NCBI GenBank assembly: GCA_000238975.1
Contig: CP002295.1
Span: 1,240,001 to 1,304,000, forward strand
Source of the DNA: Serratia symbiotica str. 'Cinara cedri'
GTDB lineage: Bacteria; Pseudomonadota; Gammaproteobacteria; Enterobacterales; Enterobacteriaceae
Reading direction: 5' to 3'
DNA: 64,000 nucleotides
Made by a program: the position numbers and the translations under genes. Below, piece by piece: positions 22,980-34,092 of this stretch. The notes below the pieces were generated by a model. The model saw only the letters and a list, made by a program, of their open reading frames with translations, was not told the origin of the DNA and did not search any database. Each line of letters opens with the position of its first letter. Positions within the stretch are counted from its first letter, which is position 1.

Positions 22980-23828
22980 ATGAAAACTCCAAAATTACTC
23001 CAACCACTAGTAGATGATGGATTAATCGACAATATAATACGTCGTTTAAAAAGTGGTAAAGAAGCTGATGTATTTATTGTACGTTGTGGGCAAGAAATAC
23101 GCTGCGCTAAAGTCTATAAAGAAGCAAAAAAACGCACCTTTAAGCATGCAGTGCATTATCAAGAAGGCCGCAAGACACGCAATAGTCGTAATGCACGCGC
23201 TATTAGCAAAAACTCTAAATTTGGACGTCAACAACAAGATATAATCTGGCAACAAACTGAAATCGAGACGTTATGCTTATTAACTAAGTTAGGAGTACGT
23301 GTTCCACAACCGGATATTTATATAAATGGCGTTCTAATTATGGAACTAATTACCGATAAAGAAGGTCAGGCAGCGCCGCGACTCAGTGATATCAGTCTAA
23401 CGCCAGAACAAGCACGAAAAGATTACGCACTAATAATAAACTACGCAGTACGCATGTTATGCGCTGGATTAGTACATGGTGACTTATCAGCATTTAATGT
23501 GCTAATGAATCAATATGGACCAGTGATTATTGATTTACCACAAGTAATCAATGCGTCTGCCAATAAAAATGCCAAAAACATATTCGAACGCGACATTAAT
23601 AACATGTCATTGTATTACAGTCAATATGCGCCAGATATATCTAATAATCAGTATTCAAAAGAAATTTGGGAGCTCTATCAACAAGGTAGGCTTACACAAG
23701 AAAGTATACTTAGCGGTAGATTTACCGAAAATTATACACTTACTGATATAAGTGTAATATTAAAAGAGATTCAATACGTTAGTAATGAACACCAACATCA
23801 ATTACTAATGCGTAACCAGAATAAATAA
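22980..23828 (+). CDS. RIO-family serine protein kinase
   Basis: A 282-residue bacterial RIO1-like atypical kinase. The N-terminus (MKTPKLLQPLVDDGLIDNI) and SGKEADVFIV glycine-loop region are followed by the ATP-binding Lys in CAKVYKEA, the catalytic loop LVHGDLSAFNVL with Asp and Asn, and the metal-binding IIDLPQ motif that replaces DFG in RIO kinases. Length fits bacterial members in Serratia, Yersinia and Pseudomonas; E. coli K-12 lacks a close copy as far as I recall. The start is ATG at 22980, since upstream in-frame codons (from 22893) have no family match. The ribosome site is weak. It is isolated between two deserts, yet every catalytic residue is intact. In bacteria its substrate is not well defined; archaeal and eukaryotic relatives act in small-subunit maturation. 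Confidence 0.92.
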   Translation: MKTPKLLQPLVDDGLIDNIIRRLKSGKEADVFIVRCGQEIRCAKVYKEAKKRTFKHAVHYQEGRKTRNSRNARAISKNSKFGRQQQDIIWQQTEIETLCLLTKLGVRVPQPDIYINGVLIMELITDKEGQAAPRLSDISLTPEQARKDYALIINYAVRMLCAGLVHGDLSAFNVLMNQYGPVIIDLPQVINASANKNAKNIFERDINNMSLYYSQYAPDISNNQYSKEIWELYQQGRLTQESILSGRFTENYTLTDISVILKEIQYVSNEHQHQLLMRNQNK

Positions 23829-26800
23829 AACAGGATATGTTCAAAATCACAGTTAAACGTTACTAATAGTTATACTTAAAAACCTAAAAGACTTAGAAAT
23901 GAGTATGTAGTGCACTAAAGTAGCTTGAAAGTGTTCTTAATAACTCCTAATCTTAGTTTTATGCTCCATAAAATAGGTATTTTGTAAGCACATACATTAT
24001 AGTATTTATATATATCACTTAACTTATATACAATAGAGTATCCGCAAAGTCTAATAGACTAATCTGTTCTGGTTAGCTCACCAGGACAGACAAACAAATA
24101 TCTATTCTTTAATCGATATAATTTTATCATAAACTTAAAACCAAATAATTGAGAACTAATACGCTAATATTGGTATATTATTTATAATCATATAAACTTT
24201 AAGTAAATAAAGCATCTCATTTTTTAACATTATCATCGACCAATATATTTCTAAACCACCATCATTATAGTGAATGCTATACTACTATACAACTTAAACA
24301 TATCCTCTTTAGTAAAATGCAGTCATCTACTTTTTTAATAAAAAGTAACTTCTATTAATTTTTAGATAATGACTACTAATTTTAAAGTATTTATTTATAA
24401 GATATCTTAGCATAAAACAAAAAATTATACATTAAATAAATAATATACATTAATAATTAATTATTAAAATAACTATAACTATATTAATAATTATAAATAT
24501 TAATATCAGTAATATAAATTACTAGTATTATACTATAATACATAAAGTACCAATTTACTACGCTAATTTAGGATAGTGTACTCTTGATTCTACTTACTTT
24601 ATTTGCTATTCTTAATACATCATAATAAATGATATCACAATACTTGAGTAAGATATCAAATTATAATAGAATAATCTTAAAGAATATATAAAAAATTACT
24701 ATGCTACTATTATAGATATATCTCATACCGTTATATATTCTTAATAATATATCTAAAAATTTATATATTATATTTACCCAAGATACCTTACTAACTTTTA
24801 AGACATCTAACTTGCGCGATAAATCGGGTATACATATAAATTATTTATTGAAAATTTTTAATAAAATATGTATAGCAGTACGACCTTGATTAATTAATAT
24901 CCAGTACCCCAATAATAATTTAAGATATATTAGTAATCTATTAATACAGAGATAGTTATTATAAAATTTAAAAATAAAAAATTTTTATTAAAAAATTATA
25001 TGGTAATATTTCATTATATCTAACATAAATATTTCTCCTCAATAAAAAGTATAAATACTACCTATAAACACAGTAGTAAATGTCTAATGATTAATTTTAT
25101 ACTAACTTTAAGTATATTAAATAATATTATTATCACAAAGAATAAAGGATTAAATACTATTTAGTATAATATTAATAATACACTTGTATTTAATATATGG
25201 ATAACTTGATATTTATTAGTACTAAAAATAAATCCATTTTTAATTATAAAAATAACATAAACATATAAGAAGAGTAATACTCTTTTAAATTTATATATAA
25301 AAGTAAGAGATATATAATTATATATTTTGCCTAACTATAAACATTATGTTATATAGATATTTTAAGTACTAAGAAAATAGATTATTCTAATAGTCAGGTC
25401 AACTATATAAATAATTAATTAAATTACTAACTGAATTAAATATCGTAATATGTTAGTAACTTATAAACTTATACGCTAGTAGCGTACTAACTTAATTGTC
25501 AGTAAATATCATGCATAAAATAATGAACTTAACTTAATAATACTCCAAAATAATCTAAAAAATAAAAAATTACAACAGCTTGACTAATTATATATAAAGA
25601 GATCACAATTAAATAATCCTAGCAACTAAAAGCAATACGTACAATAAGCTAAAAAAACTAAAAATTTATCTTCTTACTTATCTGCATACACCAATCAAAA
25701 AATTTTACAGAATAGGGCAAATTAGATGATTTACATAATAATAAATACTATGTGTATAAATATTAATTCGCGCTAATTTTACTCAAAATCCTATATAAAG
25801 TTAAAATACTGGTGACAAAATTGATGAAATTTAATCACTTCCGCATTACCCTCTCTGCATTAGATGTATCTAATAATGCTACTACTAACTCCCTAAGATA
25901 CTTCTATTTATACTACTAGCTCTAAGTATTCATTATACATAATTACATAATTTTAATGCTTAAAACAAAAAATTAATTATTAGTATAAATTTGTTAATCA
26001 TCTTATAATGTAAGTATCCCCAATCCTATACTATTCTGGCTATTTTAATAATTTAAATTACCAGCTTCTTACAGAATATAGTACTACTGTATAATACCAT
26101 ACGCCCCACACGAACTAGTAATGGATACAGCTCGCATATTGATAAAAATTATTATTGCTATATAATATTAATATACTGTTATTATTCCTATCTAATATTT
26201 AAAAGCCATAAAAATACTTACTATATATATTGTTATCATATCTTTAATCATAAGACTGCTAAGTAATTAAGTAACGTATCACTCAAAAAAAATAAAAATA
26301 TTTATATCTTATTCTACCTTATATCATTATTTTTAATAATATTTAATTTAATTTTAAATTAAATTTATCAACTAATAATTTATTATAACTAAAAAAGAAA
26401 ATAATATCTATAGCTAGATTCTATATTATCTAATTAAAATCCATCTAATATAGTGTACTTACTAATAAAATTACTCTATCTAATTAATGACTAAACTCTA
26501 AATAAATACTACTATTGTATGCGCATTAAAGTAGAAGTTATATTTAACCAATAATAACTATATTTAATCATAAAAAATAAATATAACGTAAATACCATAT
26601 AAAATATCTTACATAAATTTGTAATAGTCATAATAGTAAGAGCAAAGTACACGATTTTACGTATAAATTATATTATTTTCATAATAATCTTAAGCTAATT
26701 AATATTCTATTTAGATAATAGAAATAGTTTAATGCATTGCACTATAATCTAGTTTATTTTACAAATTTAACAAAAAATATAGATAATTATACATTGCTTA

Positions 26801-27539
26801 TCCAGCATAATATACCTATACTATATATTATAAAAAATAAATAATAATTATTATTACCGACACCAAAAATACATAAGCTATTATCACAAAATTCACTAAT
26901 ACAATAAATCATATTATTATAACAATAGAAAATAAAATTATATTAGATATAATAAATACCTCAATCCAGTCAGATATCTTATTAACAAAGACCAGCTAAA
27001 TAATCTGCTTTTTAAAATCTTAGTAACTATCACTATAACTATAAGCGCTGATTATAAAATATTGCCCTCAAATTTAAAGTATATAGCTATTAATTAACTT
27101 AGATATTTACTAAATGCAAGAAACATTAATGTCCTAGCAAAGGCTAATATTAATATTATATTTTTAATATTAATGTTGATTGCTAGTCTGTAGCAAGTAA
27201 GTATCTAATGACTAGTACAGAAAAACTATTACAACTAATATTAATAAAATTCAGTATGCTAGCATTCATAGTTAAAGATGCTTAAAAATAATTAAAACTC
27301 TTGTACTATAAGTCAAATCATATAGCAGCATAAATACTCTACCCCTCTCCCATCCTAGCAATATGACTTATAATTTATTTAAGTATTATCTCATGCATTA
27401 AATAATGTAGTTTATCTATAGTTATTTAGTAGTAATTATAAAAAGAATTATGTCAATATCTTATTCTTATAATCAATGATAATAATAAATGCTTTACTTG
27501 AACAAAAATAGCATTACACATAGATGAATAGGATAGATA
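23829..27539. other. 3.7-kb gene desert
   Basis: Extremely AT-rich. The only structured element is a pair of adjacent inverted repeats about 220 bases after the RIO kinase gene. A 31-codon ORF at about 25824 has no recognisable relative. Confidence 0.6.
24048..24090. repeat. Two adjacent inverted repeats
   Basis: AGTCT-AAT-AGACT (24048-24060) is followed by TCTGTTCTGGT (24063-24073) pairing with ACCAGGACAGA (24080-24090) around a 6-base loop, with one G-T pair. The second hairpin is GC-rich relative to its surroundings. There is no T-tract, so it is either a decayed terminator or a small-RNA relic. Confidence 0.7.
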
Positions 27540-29021
27540 ATGGAATCGAATAGCCAATCAGCGCATAACGATCGTAGAACAAAAAGACAATGGTTAGATA
27601 TTCATGAAACTGATTATAACAAAAGTATGAGTAGCCGACAGATACAAATGATCGCAATTGGAGGCTCAATAGGAACTGGCCTATTTCTTGGTACTGGTGG
27701 CCGCTTAGAGATAGCAGGACCTGCATTAGCGTTAGTTTATCTCGTGTGTGGGGTTTTTTCATTCTTTATTTTACGTGCATTAGGGGAATTAATTTTATAC
27801 CGCCCTACTAGTGGTAGCTTCGTCTCTTATGCTCATGAGTTCCTCGGCGAAAAAGCGTCTTATATAGTCGGCTGGATGTACTTTATTAATTGGGTTATGA
27901 CTGGAATAGTAGATATTACTGCTGTTGCGCTATATATGCATTACTGGAGTGCCTTCTCCGAAGTGCCAAGGTGGCTATTTGCGCTACTCGCCCTCGTAAT
28001 TATTGCTGTCATGAATATAATTGGTGTAAAGTGGTTTGCTGAAATAGAGTTTTGGTTTTCACTGATCAAAGTTGCTGCTATTTCAATATTTTTAATAATT
28101 GGTGTAATCTGCCTCGGCACCGGCAAGCTAGTAGAAGGCCATACTACTGGATTGCACTTAATTATTGAAAATGGTGGATTATTTCCGCATGGGGTATTAC
28201 CTGCCATCGTATTAATACAAGGAGTTATTTTTGCCTTTGCTGGCATTGAGCTTCTAGGTACTGCAGCTGGCGAATGCCAGGAACCAGCAAAAATAATGCC
28301 AAAAGCAATTAACAATATTATTTTACGTATCAGTATCTTCTATATAGGATCTATACTGCTATTAGTATTATTACTACCTTGGAATGCCTACCATGCCAAT
28401 CAAAGTCCATTCGTTACTTTCTTAAGCAAACTAGAGGTACCCTATATAGACACTACGATGAACATCGTAGTACTAACAGCAGCGTTATCTAGCCTTAATT
28501 CTGGACTATACTCTACTAGTCGTATCCTACGTGCACTATCGATTAGTGGATCTGCGCCTAAATTCCTAGCTAACATGAGCAGCCATAAAGTACCTTATAA
28601 TAGTATTCTCATGACTTGCAGCATACATATGATCGGTGTATTACTAAATTATTTAATCCCTTCTAAAGTATTTGAAATCGTATTAAATATAGCCTCACTA
28701 AGCATTATAAGTTCCTGGATATTTATTATAATCTGTCAGATGTGCTTACGAAAAGCCATACGTGCAGGACATGTCAAGCCAGTATCATTTAAGATGCCCT
28801 GTGCCCCATTTACCTCCTGGTTAACACTAGCGTTCCTACTAATGGTTATAATTATGATGACATTTGACTACCCTAACGGTACATATACAATCATCGCAAT
28901 TCCATTATTAGCTATTATCCTTATTTTAGGTTGGTTTAGTCTTCGCAAGCGTATGGAGCAAGTGCAGCAAGAATATAGAGATTTTAAAAAATTAGTATCT
29001 CATGAAACTAGCAATCAATAA
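27540..29021 (+). CDS. ansP: L-asparagine permease AnsP
   Basis: A 493-residue amino-acid permease of the APC superfamily with about 12 membrane helices, importing L-asparagine across the inner membrane. The helix-1 motif GGSIGTGLFLGTG and the segment RPTSGSFVSYAHEFLGEKASYIVGW-like region (residues about 80-105) match E. coli AnsP. So do GTAAGECQEP, TAALSSLNSGLYSTSRILR and FDYPNGTYT. It fits AnsP better than CycA or AroP along its whole length (E. coli AnsP 499). AGGAT lies 7 bases before the ATG. It stands alone, with 3.7 kb of desert before it and decayed DNA after it. In E. coli ansP is at a distant locus, so this neighbourhood reflects another genus or rearrangement. Confidence 0.93.
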   Translation: MESNSQSAHNDRRTKRQWLDIHETDYNKSMSSRQIQMIAIGGSIGTGLFLGTGGRLEIAGPALALVYLVCGVFSFFILRALGELILYRPTSGSFVSYAHEFLGEKASYIVGWMYFINWVMTGIVDITAVALYMHYWSAFSEVPRWLFALLALVIIAVMNIIGVKWFAEIEFWFSLIKVAAISIFLIIGVICLGTGKLVEGHTTGLHLIIENGGLFPHGVLPAIVLIQGVIFAFAGIELLGTAAGECQEPAKIMPKAINNIILRISIFYIGSILLLVLLLPWNAYHANQSPFVTFLSKLEVPYIDTTMNIVVLTAALSSLNSGLYSTSRILRALSISGSAPKFLANMSSHKVPYNSILMTCSIHMIGVLLNYLIPSKVFEIVLNIASLSIISSWIFIIICQMCLRKAIRAGHVKPVSFKMPCAPFTSWLTLAFLLMVIIMMTFDYPNGTYTIIAIPLLAIILILGWFSLRKRMEQVQQEYRDFKKLVSHETSNQ

Positions 29022-30399
29022 AAAGATAATGATTTTTATTTGATACTAGGTAAATAACAGAATTCACATTCTTATTATAAGCAAGAATACGTGGATAACT
29101 CTACACAACAACATCAATTCATTATACCTACTTATGTAAATAATATAATAACCATTCTATACTAGTCCTATATAGAATCTATTATTAGAATATTTTTAAT
29201 AATACAATATTTTAAAACAATTACATAATTTCTAACCAAATAATACACTATGCTCTATATTAGATTATCATAATCACATTAAGTTAAGCCATTTCAAAAC
29301 ATTACATCTAGTACCTAACTATGTTACGGTGAATCACCGTAGACTATTTCATATACTCTAATGTCTTTAAATTTCATTGTGAAACTCAGTCAAGGTAACT
29401 AAATAGATCTTAGTGACTTTATTAATCACTGTAAGCGATACGCTCAATAATATAACCTGATTCTTTAATGTACTTACGCATAACCATTATATTGACCAAC
29501 TGTAATAAATACATTATCAATTTATAGGAGCAATCTCCTAATAAAAACGTACTTAAATTTTTAACATGCGCTAATTTAGCCAACTGATATAATAAAATTT
29601 CACTAACTAGTATATTACTATCTAATATTATAGTAATATTAACAAATAATATCTACAATTGAATAAATTTACTTTAATTAATAACTTTATTATTAATTAA
29701 TAATATTAAAATTAAAATTAAAACTCAAGTAAAATAAAGTGCTCTTAATTAGTTATTGTAAACATTATCTAATAATTTAATATATTATCAAATTTTAAAA
29801 AATATGTATAATGTTATAATATAATTCTTAGAATTAGCGATAAAATAAATATACTATATCAAGGTAATACTATCATTAAACATCTAGTTTATTACTGTTG
29901 GTATATACCTAATGACACATGATTAGTTAAATTTAAAATAATAGCATAAATTAATATCTTTATACATATCTTTTGTTTTCTCTCTCACTAACCAACTAAT
30001 ATACAAATAAATAGGATATTTTATCGAAAAAAATAATTACCAGGTATTAAATACAACGCTCATCACTAAATATAAAATCCTCAATTACTTTATCATTCAT
30101 AATGATATATAACTTTATATAAAGTATACATAAAGTCATAATATTTTCTAATAAACTATATATACTAAAGTATCTATTACCAACAGAAAGAAAAGTATCT
30201 ATTATCAATAGATAGATAAGATAATCTTGTAATAATGTAATAATATATAATAGAAAATTTAGCACCACTATAGTCAAACAATGACGCTACTATATTTTTT
30301 TACGCCTGCTAATATTAGCAACACTTTGCATCACCCTATCATACTATAACCCTGCCAATTTTTAATAATTAGCCAAACGTAAATAGCTGGATCCATGAC
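29022..30399. other. 1.4-kb stretch without an intact gene
   Basis: A perfect 8-bp palindrome with a 1-base centre lies at 29325-29341 (TACGGTGA / TCACCGTA). A minus-strand run near 29440-29510 reads RKYIKESGYIIERIAYSD, which looks protein-like but was not identified. A diverged 25-bp tandem duplication spans about 30167-30216. Confidence 0.45.
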
Positions 30400-31675
30400 T
30401 ATTATAGTTTGCTAAAAAAAATAGACGTAATCTCATATTTTAGCAAATGCTTGATATTACGTATCATCTTATGTATGTCGATATATACTAGTGTCATTAT
30501 TTGGCTAGTAAACTTAGTACGCTCAATACCAACAATTAAATACACCTAATCTTCAGGAACATTAAATTACTCATAATTCACCACATGTGGTAATTGATCA
30601 ATATCTATATCACGCGCCACTATATCAATAGTTACAAATATCCGGATTTCACCTTCTTTAAAATTGGCTAGAATGCATATATAAGCGCTCTAAATTTGAT
30701 TGTTGTAGATTACTATTGAAATAGTACTACCATTATTTAGCTACTTAACTAAATAATGCTTAATAAGCTTTACTTGGTGCGAATAAATACTAATACCTGC
30801 TTTAAATTACCTGCACTAATCATCTACGATAATAATTCTTGTTTTCAATTATTATCAGCAAGCGTACGCTGTACTTAATATGCTTAATAATAATATCGCA
30901 ACGCGCTAAGTTGCTAAGTTGCTAAATTGCTAAGTCGCTAAGTCGCTAAAAACTGATTATACATTAGCTTATTAGCTAATACCTGAACACCTTCGAAACA
31001 ATTAGTAAAAAACAAAATTTTTTGAAGCTTATAAGGTAACCTAACGACTAAGCTAAAATATCATAGATAAAGCCCCTATCTAGCATTCGAGCTGCCTCAT
31101 CTAATGTTAAAATTTTAGCTTTAGATAGATCAACAAAGTGCTAATATTTCATATCTAGTAAACAACCTAAAATTACCACTAATATATCAATACTATCCTG
31201 TAGTTTTATTGCCTGTAGATTACTATTTATACTACCATAATACTAAAAGTATAAGATGGCTAATTATTTACTGTAAGTATTAATATTTTCACTAATCCGC
31301 TCATCTACTTAACGAGCAGAAATTAATATTAGTATGCTTAATAAGTAGCAGCCTTTTATCTATTGATTATATAATTAAGATAACTGTAATAAAAACATAA
31401 TAAAGCCTACGATTTTATCCATACTCGTCTAAACGCTAGCTAGCCAATATGATTAGCTAATATTAAAATGAATTTTTTGACACTAAGTTGACGTTAATTA
31501 ACGATAACCTTATTATTCAATAACATGCAATATTTTATATCTTAAGCTGAATATTGTAAATAATTTATAATATAACAAAACTCTAAATCCTCCTGAAACC
31601 ATTCATATTAAGTATGGTAAATATTAAGTACTGTATCTTTAGCAAATAATTCAGATAAAGTATTAAATGCTCTAA
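30400..31675 (-). pseudogene. rhlE: rhlE pseudogene (DEAD-box RNA helicase)
   Basis: Decayed but readable over almost the full family length. In minus-strand order I see AFNTLSEL near the start and VGFIMFLLQL for the segment after motif I. Next come LILISAR-stop-VDERI for LILTPTRELAAQI, and AKILTLDEAARMLDRGFIYDI for the DEAD motif region, where the DEAD Asp has become Ala. After these are [40 protein letters not shown]-stop-FNVPED and HKMIRNIKHLLKYEI, which match E. coli RhlE in order. In-frame stops and small shifts rule out function. RhlE helps ribosome assembly and RNA turnover. It keeps its E. coli neighbourhood next to ybhL. An octamer tandem repeat has been generated inside it (30905-30944). 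Confidence 0.93.
30905..30944. repeat. Octamer tandem repeat inside the rhlE relic
   Basis: Five consecutive 8-base units (GCTAAGTT, GCTAAGTT, GCTAAATT, GCTAAGTC, GCTAAGTC), followed by GCTAAAAA. They lie within the decayed rhlE, so they post-date loss of selection. Confidence 0.9.
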
Positions 31676-31814
31676 GATAGATTAGTATCATACAATATAG
31701 AAGACCACATAAGAATAAGAAAAATTATAATAAAAAATTATACTAAAACGAATAAAAGATTAATTTATCTTAATAATATATTAAAATTGTTAAAGTTTAT
31801 TAAAAAAAATATTA

Positions 31815-32525
31815 TTAACGACGATTACTAAAAATACGCAGCAGCATCAAAAATAAATTAATAAAATCAAGATAAAGAGTAAGTGCACCAATAATTACAT
31901 GTTTACGTAAACTATCATTATCATTAGAACTTAACTGATCTCCAATTGACTTCAATTTGTTAGTATCATAGGCAGTAATAACTACAAACACTGCGACACC
32001 AATATAGGTGATTAACCACATTATCGCGCTACTTTTTAGCCAGATATTCACTAAAGACGCTATTACTATTCCGATTATTGCCATCAACAATATGTTACTA
32101 AGACTACTTAAGTTGCGCCTAGTAGTATATCCATAAAAACTCATTGCTCCAAACATTCCTGCGTTAGTTATAAACGCACTAGCAATTGAACTATATGCCT
32201 GCGTAATAAAAATACTCGACAACGTCAATCCAGTTAGCGCTGAGTAGAGCATGAATAAAGAAGTAGCCAAAGCAGCGCTAAGACGATCAATTATACTAGA
32301 CAGCACAAGCACTAATGATACTTCCATTATAATCAGACTAAAAAAAATAATTGGATTAGAAAAAATAAAATTAAAGATAGTGGGATTTTTAGTTGTATAC
32401 CAAGAAACAAACGCAGTTAGTAATAAACCACATGTCATCCAACCATAGACATGCGCCATATAAACACGAACGCCGCCATTAACATATTCAATAATAGAAC
32501 TATTAGAACGTGAATATCTATCCAT
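31815..32525 (-). CDS. ybhL: Bax-inhibitor-1 family membrane protein YbhL
   Basis: A 236-residue inner-membrane protein with about seven hydrophobic helices, aligned along its whole length with E. coli YbhL (234). Matching segments include VYGWMTCGLLLTAF, MLYSALTGLTLSSIF, GMFGAMSFYGYTT, YIGVAVFVVITAYDT and the C-terminus LTLYLDFINLFLMLLRIF. The conserved acidic residues of the BI-1 family (in TAYDT and LYLDF) are present. The start is ATG at 32525, matching E. coli MDRFPRS, with AAGG 8 bases upstream; an upstream in-frame start at 32543 lacks a ribosome site. The family is linked to membrane ion or stress homeostasis; its role in bacteria is not settled. It lies between the rhlE relic and uvrB, as in E. 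coli once the intervening moa genes are removed. Confidence 0.93.
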   Translation of the reverse strand: MDRYSRSNSSIIEYVNGGVRVYMAHVYGWMTCGLLLTAFVSWYTTKNPTIFNFIFSNPIIFFSLIIMEVSLVLVLSSIIDRLSAALATSLFMLYSALTGLTLSSIFITQAYSSIASAFITNAGMFGAMSFYGYTTRRNLSSLSNILLMAIIGIVIASLVNIWLKSSAIMWLITYIGVAVFVVITAYDTNKLKSIGDQLSSNDNDSLRKHVIIGALTLYLDFINLFLMLLRIFSNRR

Positions 32526-34092
32526 ATTTTTTACCTTTTGCAAATAGAATAAGATTTCAAATTTTTATACCCTATATTTATTACGCACTAAATTATACTA
32601 TACCTCTATACAATCATAGCAAGAAACAATAATATTGTTTTATAGGATTACTATACAAACAATAGTGCTAAAATAATTTTATTGCCGCTACGTAACTACT
32701 ATTCCCCTGATCTCCTTGTATATAATAATCACTAAAGAGTGATATCATACTTTAGAGATATCTACTAGTTTATTATTCATCCTGTACTAATATCTTAGCA
32801 GTAAAGTCCATACTACGATATGCAATAACCACACTAATAAACAAATTTTACTTTTAATATAGTATAAAAAATACTCAGACAATAAAATATTATTATTAGT
32901 TGTAATAACTCATAATGTTACATTTATATCAAAGGCTATGAAAATAGTATTATTATATCATATTAGCGCTAAAGTATCTATGTCTTCATACCTAGACCAA
33001 AATTATCATTATTTAGTTTAGCATATAAAGTTACTGTTAATCAAAAATTACTTTTTCAATAACTATTGAATGCAGCTATGATATATATGAATATTTATAA
33101 TGTTCACCTATATAATAGTAATTCTTTACTCATCAACTGATGTATTAATTACTTATATATTATTCATAGATAAAAATAAAACAATTAAAAGCTAGTTAAA
33201 TAGTGATATGAAAAAATATTTCTGCAAACTATTAGTAATATAACAGCATCTCTCCATAAACATAAAACATATTATTATATATATAATAATGACTTATTAA
33301 TGTACACTAAGAACTTACCTAATTACAATACTAATATCCAGAAAATACTTCATATACAGAAAATATATAATCTATCAATTATTGTACCTACATAATAAAA
33401 TATTTTTTTATATTTTAATCTTTTATATAAAACTAACTAATCATTAATTTTAAATTCTGATATAATTAAACTAGTTATTAAATATTTTACTATTTTATAT
33501 ATTATAAATAATAAATTTTGCTGTCGAGACATTAACTAATACCTATAGCTAGATATTACTTTTACTATATACTCTATAGTAAATTAATCCGCTGTTAATA
33601 ATATTAATCATACCCTATACCTGTATCCCAACCTATATTAAAAATTTAAGATCTTAAAAACTATTTATTAATCATAATATTATTAACTCTAACCGCTCTC
33701 TTATTTATATACTTATTTTACTCAGCATATTATTATGAGCACGATATATTTTATTTTTAAATAACTATCTTTTAATTAAAGGTACGCAATACCATTAAGG
33801 CTAGCAACTTATAATAGCTACGTAACTGGTCTAATCTGGACGCATCTATAAAAAGCAAAAAAAACAAAATCATACTATGCTAAATGCAGTGCAGCTACTC
33901 ACACCTTCGATAAACGCAAAATTATATTATAATTATCTTTTACTCATTCTCTAAATGTCTGTATGTGCCCCTAAAACCTAACCCATAATCCTTAATGAGT
34001 TATCAATGACAACACATATCATGGTCTTTATTTTTGCTGTAAGTAATAAAAACTTTCGTTAATTATATACAAAAAATACTGCTATAGCACTA
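32526..34092. other. 1.6-kb stretch where E. coli carries moaA-E and yvcK
   Basis: AT-rich, with stops in all frames. By synteny the molybdopterin genes and yvcK would lie here. I could not recognise any of them, so they are deleted or beyond recognition. Confidence 0.5.

Noticed and set aside
24061-24090. Possible tRNA because of a GTTAGCTCA D-loop-like string
   Set aside because: No acceptor stem, anticodon arm or T-arm can be drawn around it. The string is part of a simple hairpin.
30047-30277. 76-codon minus-strand ORF beside the rhlE relic
   Set aside because: Low-complexity hydrophobic product with no recognisable family and no start signal. It overlaps a diverged tandem duplication.
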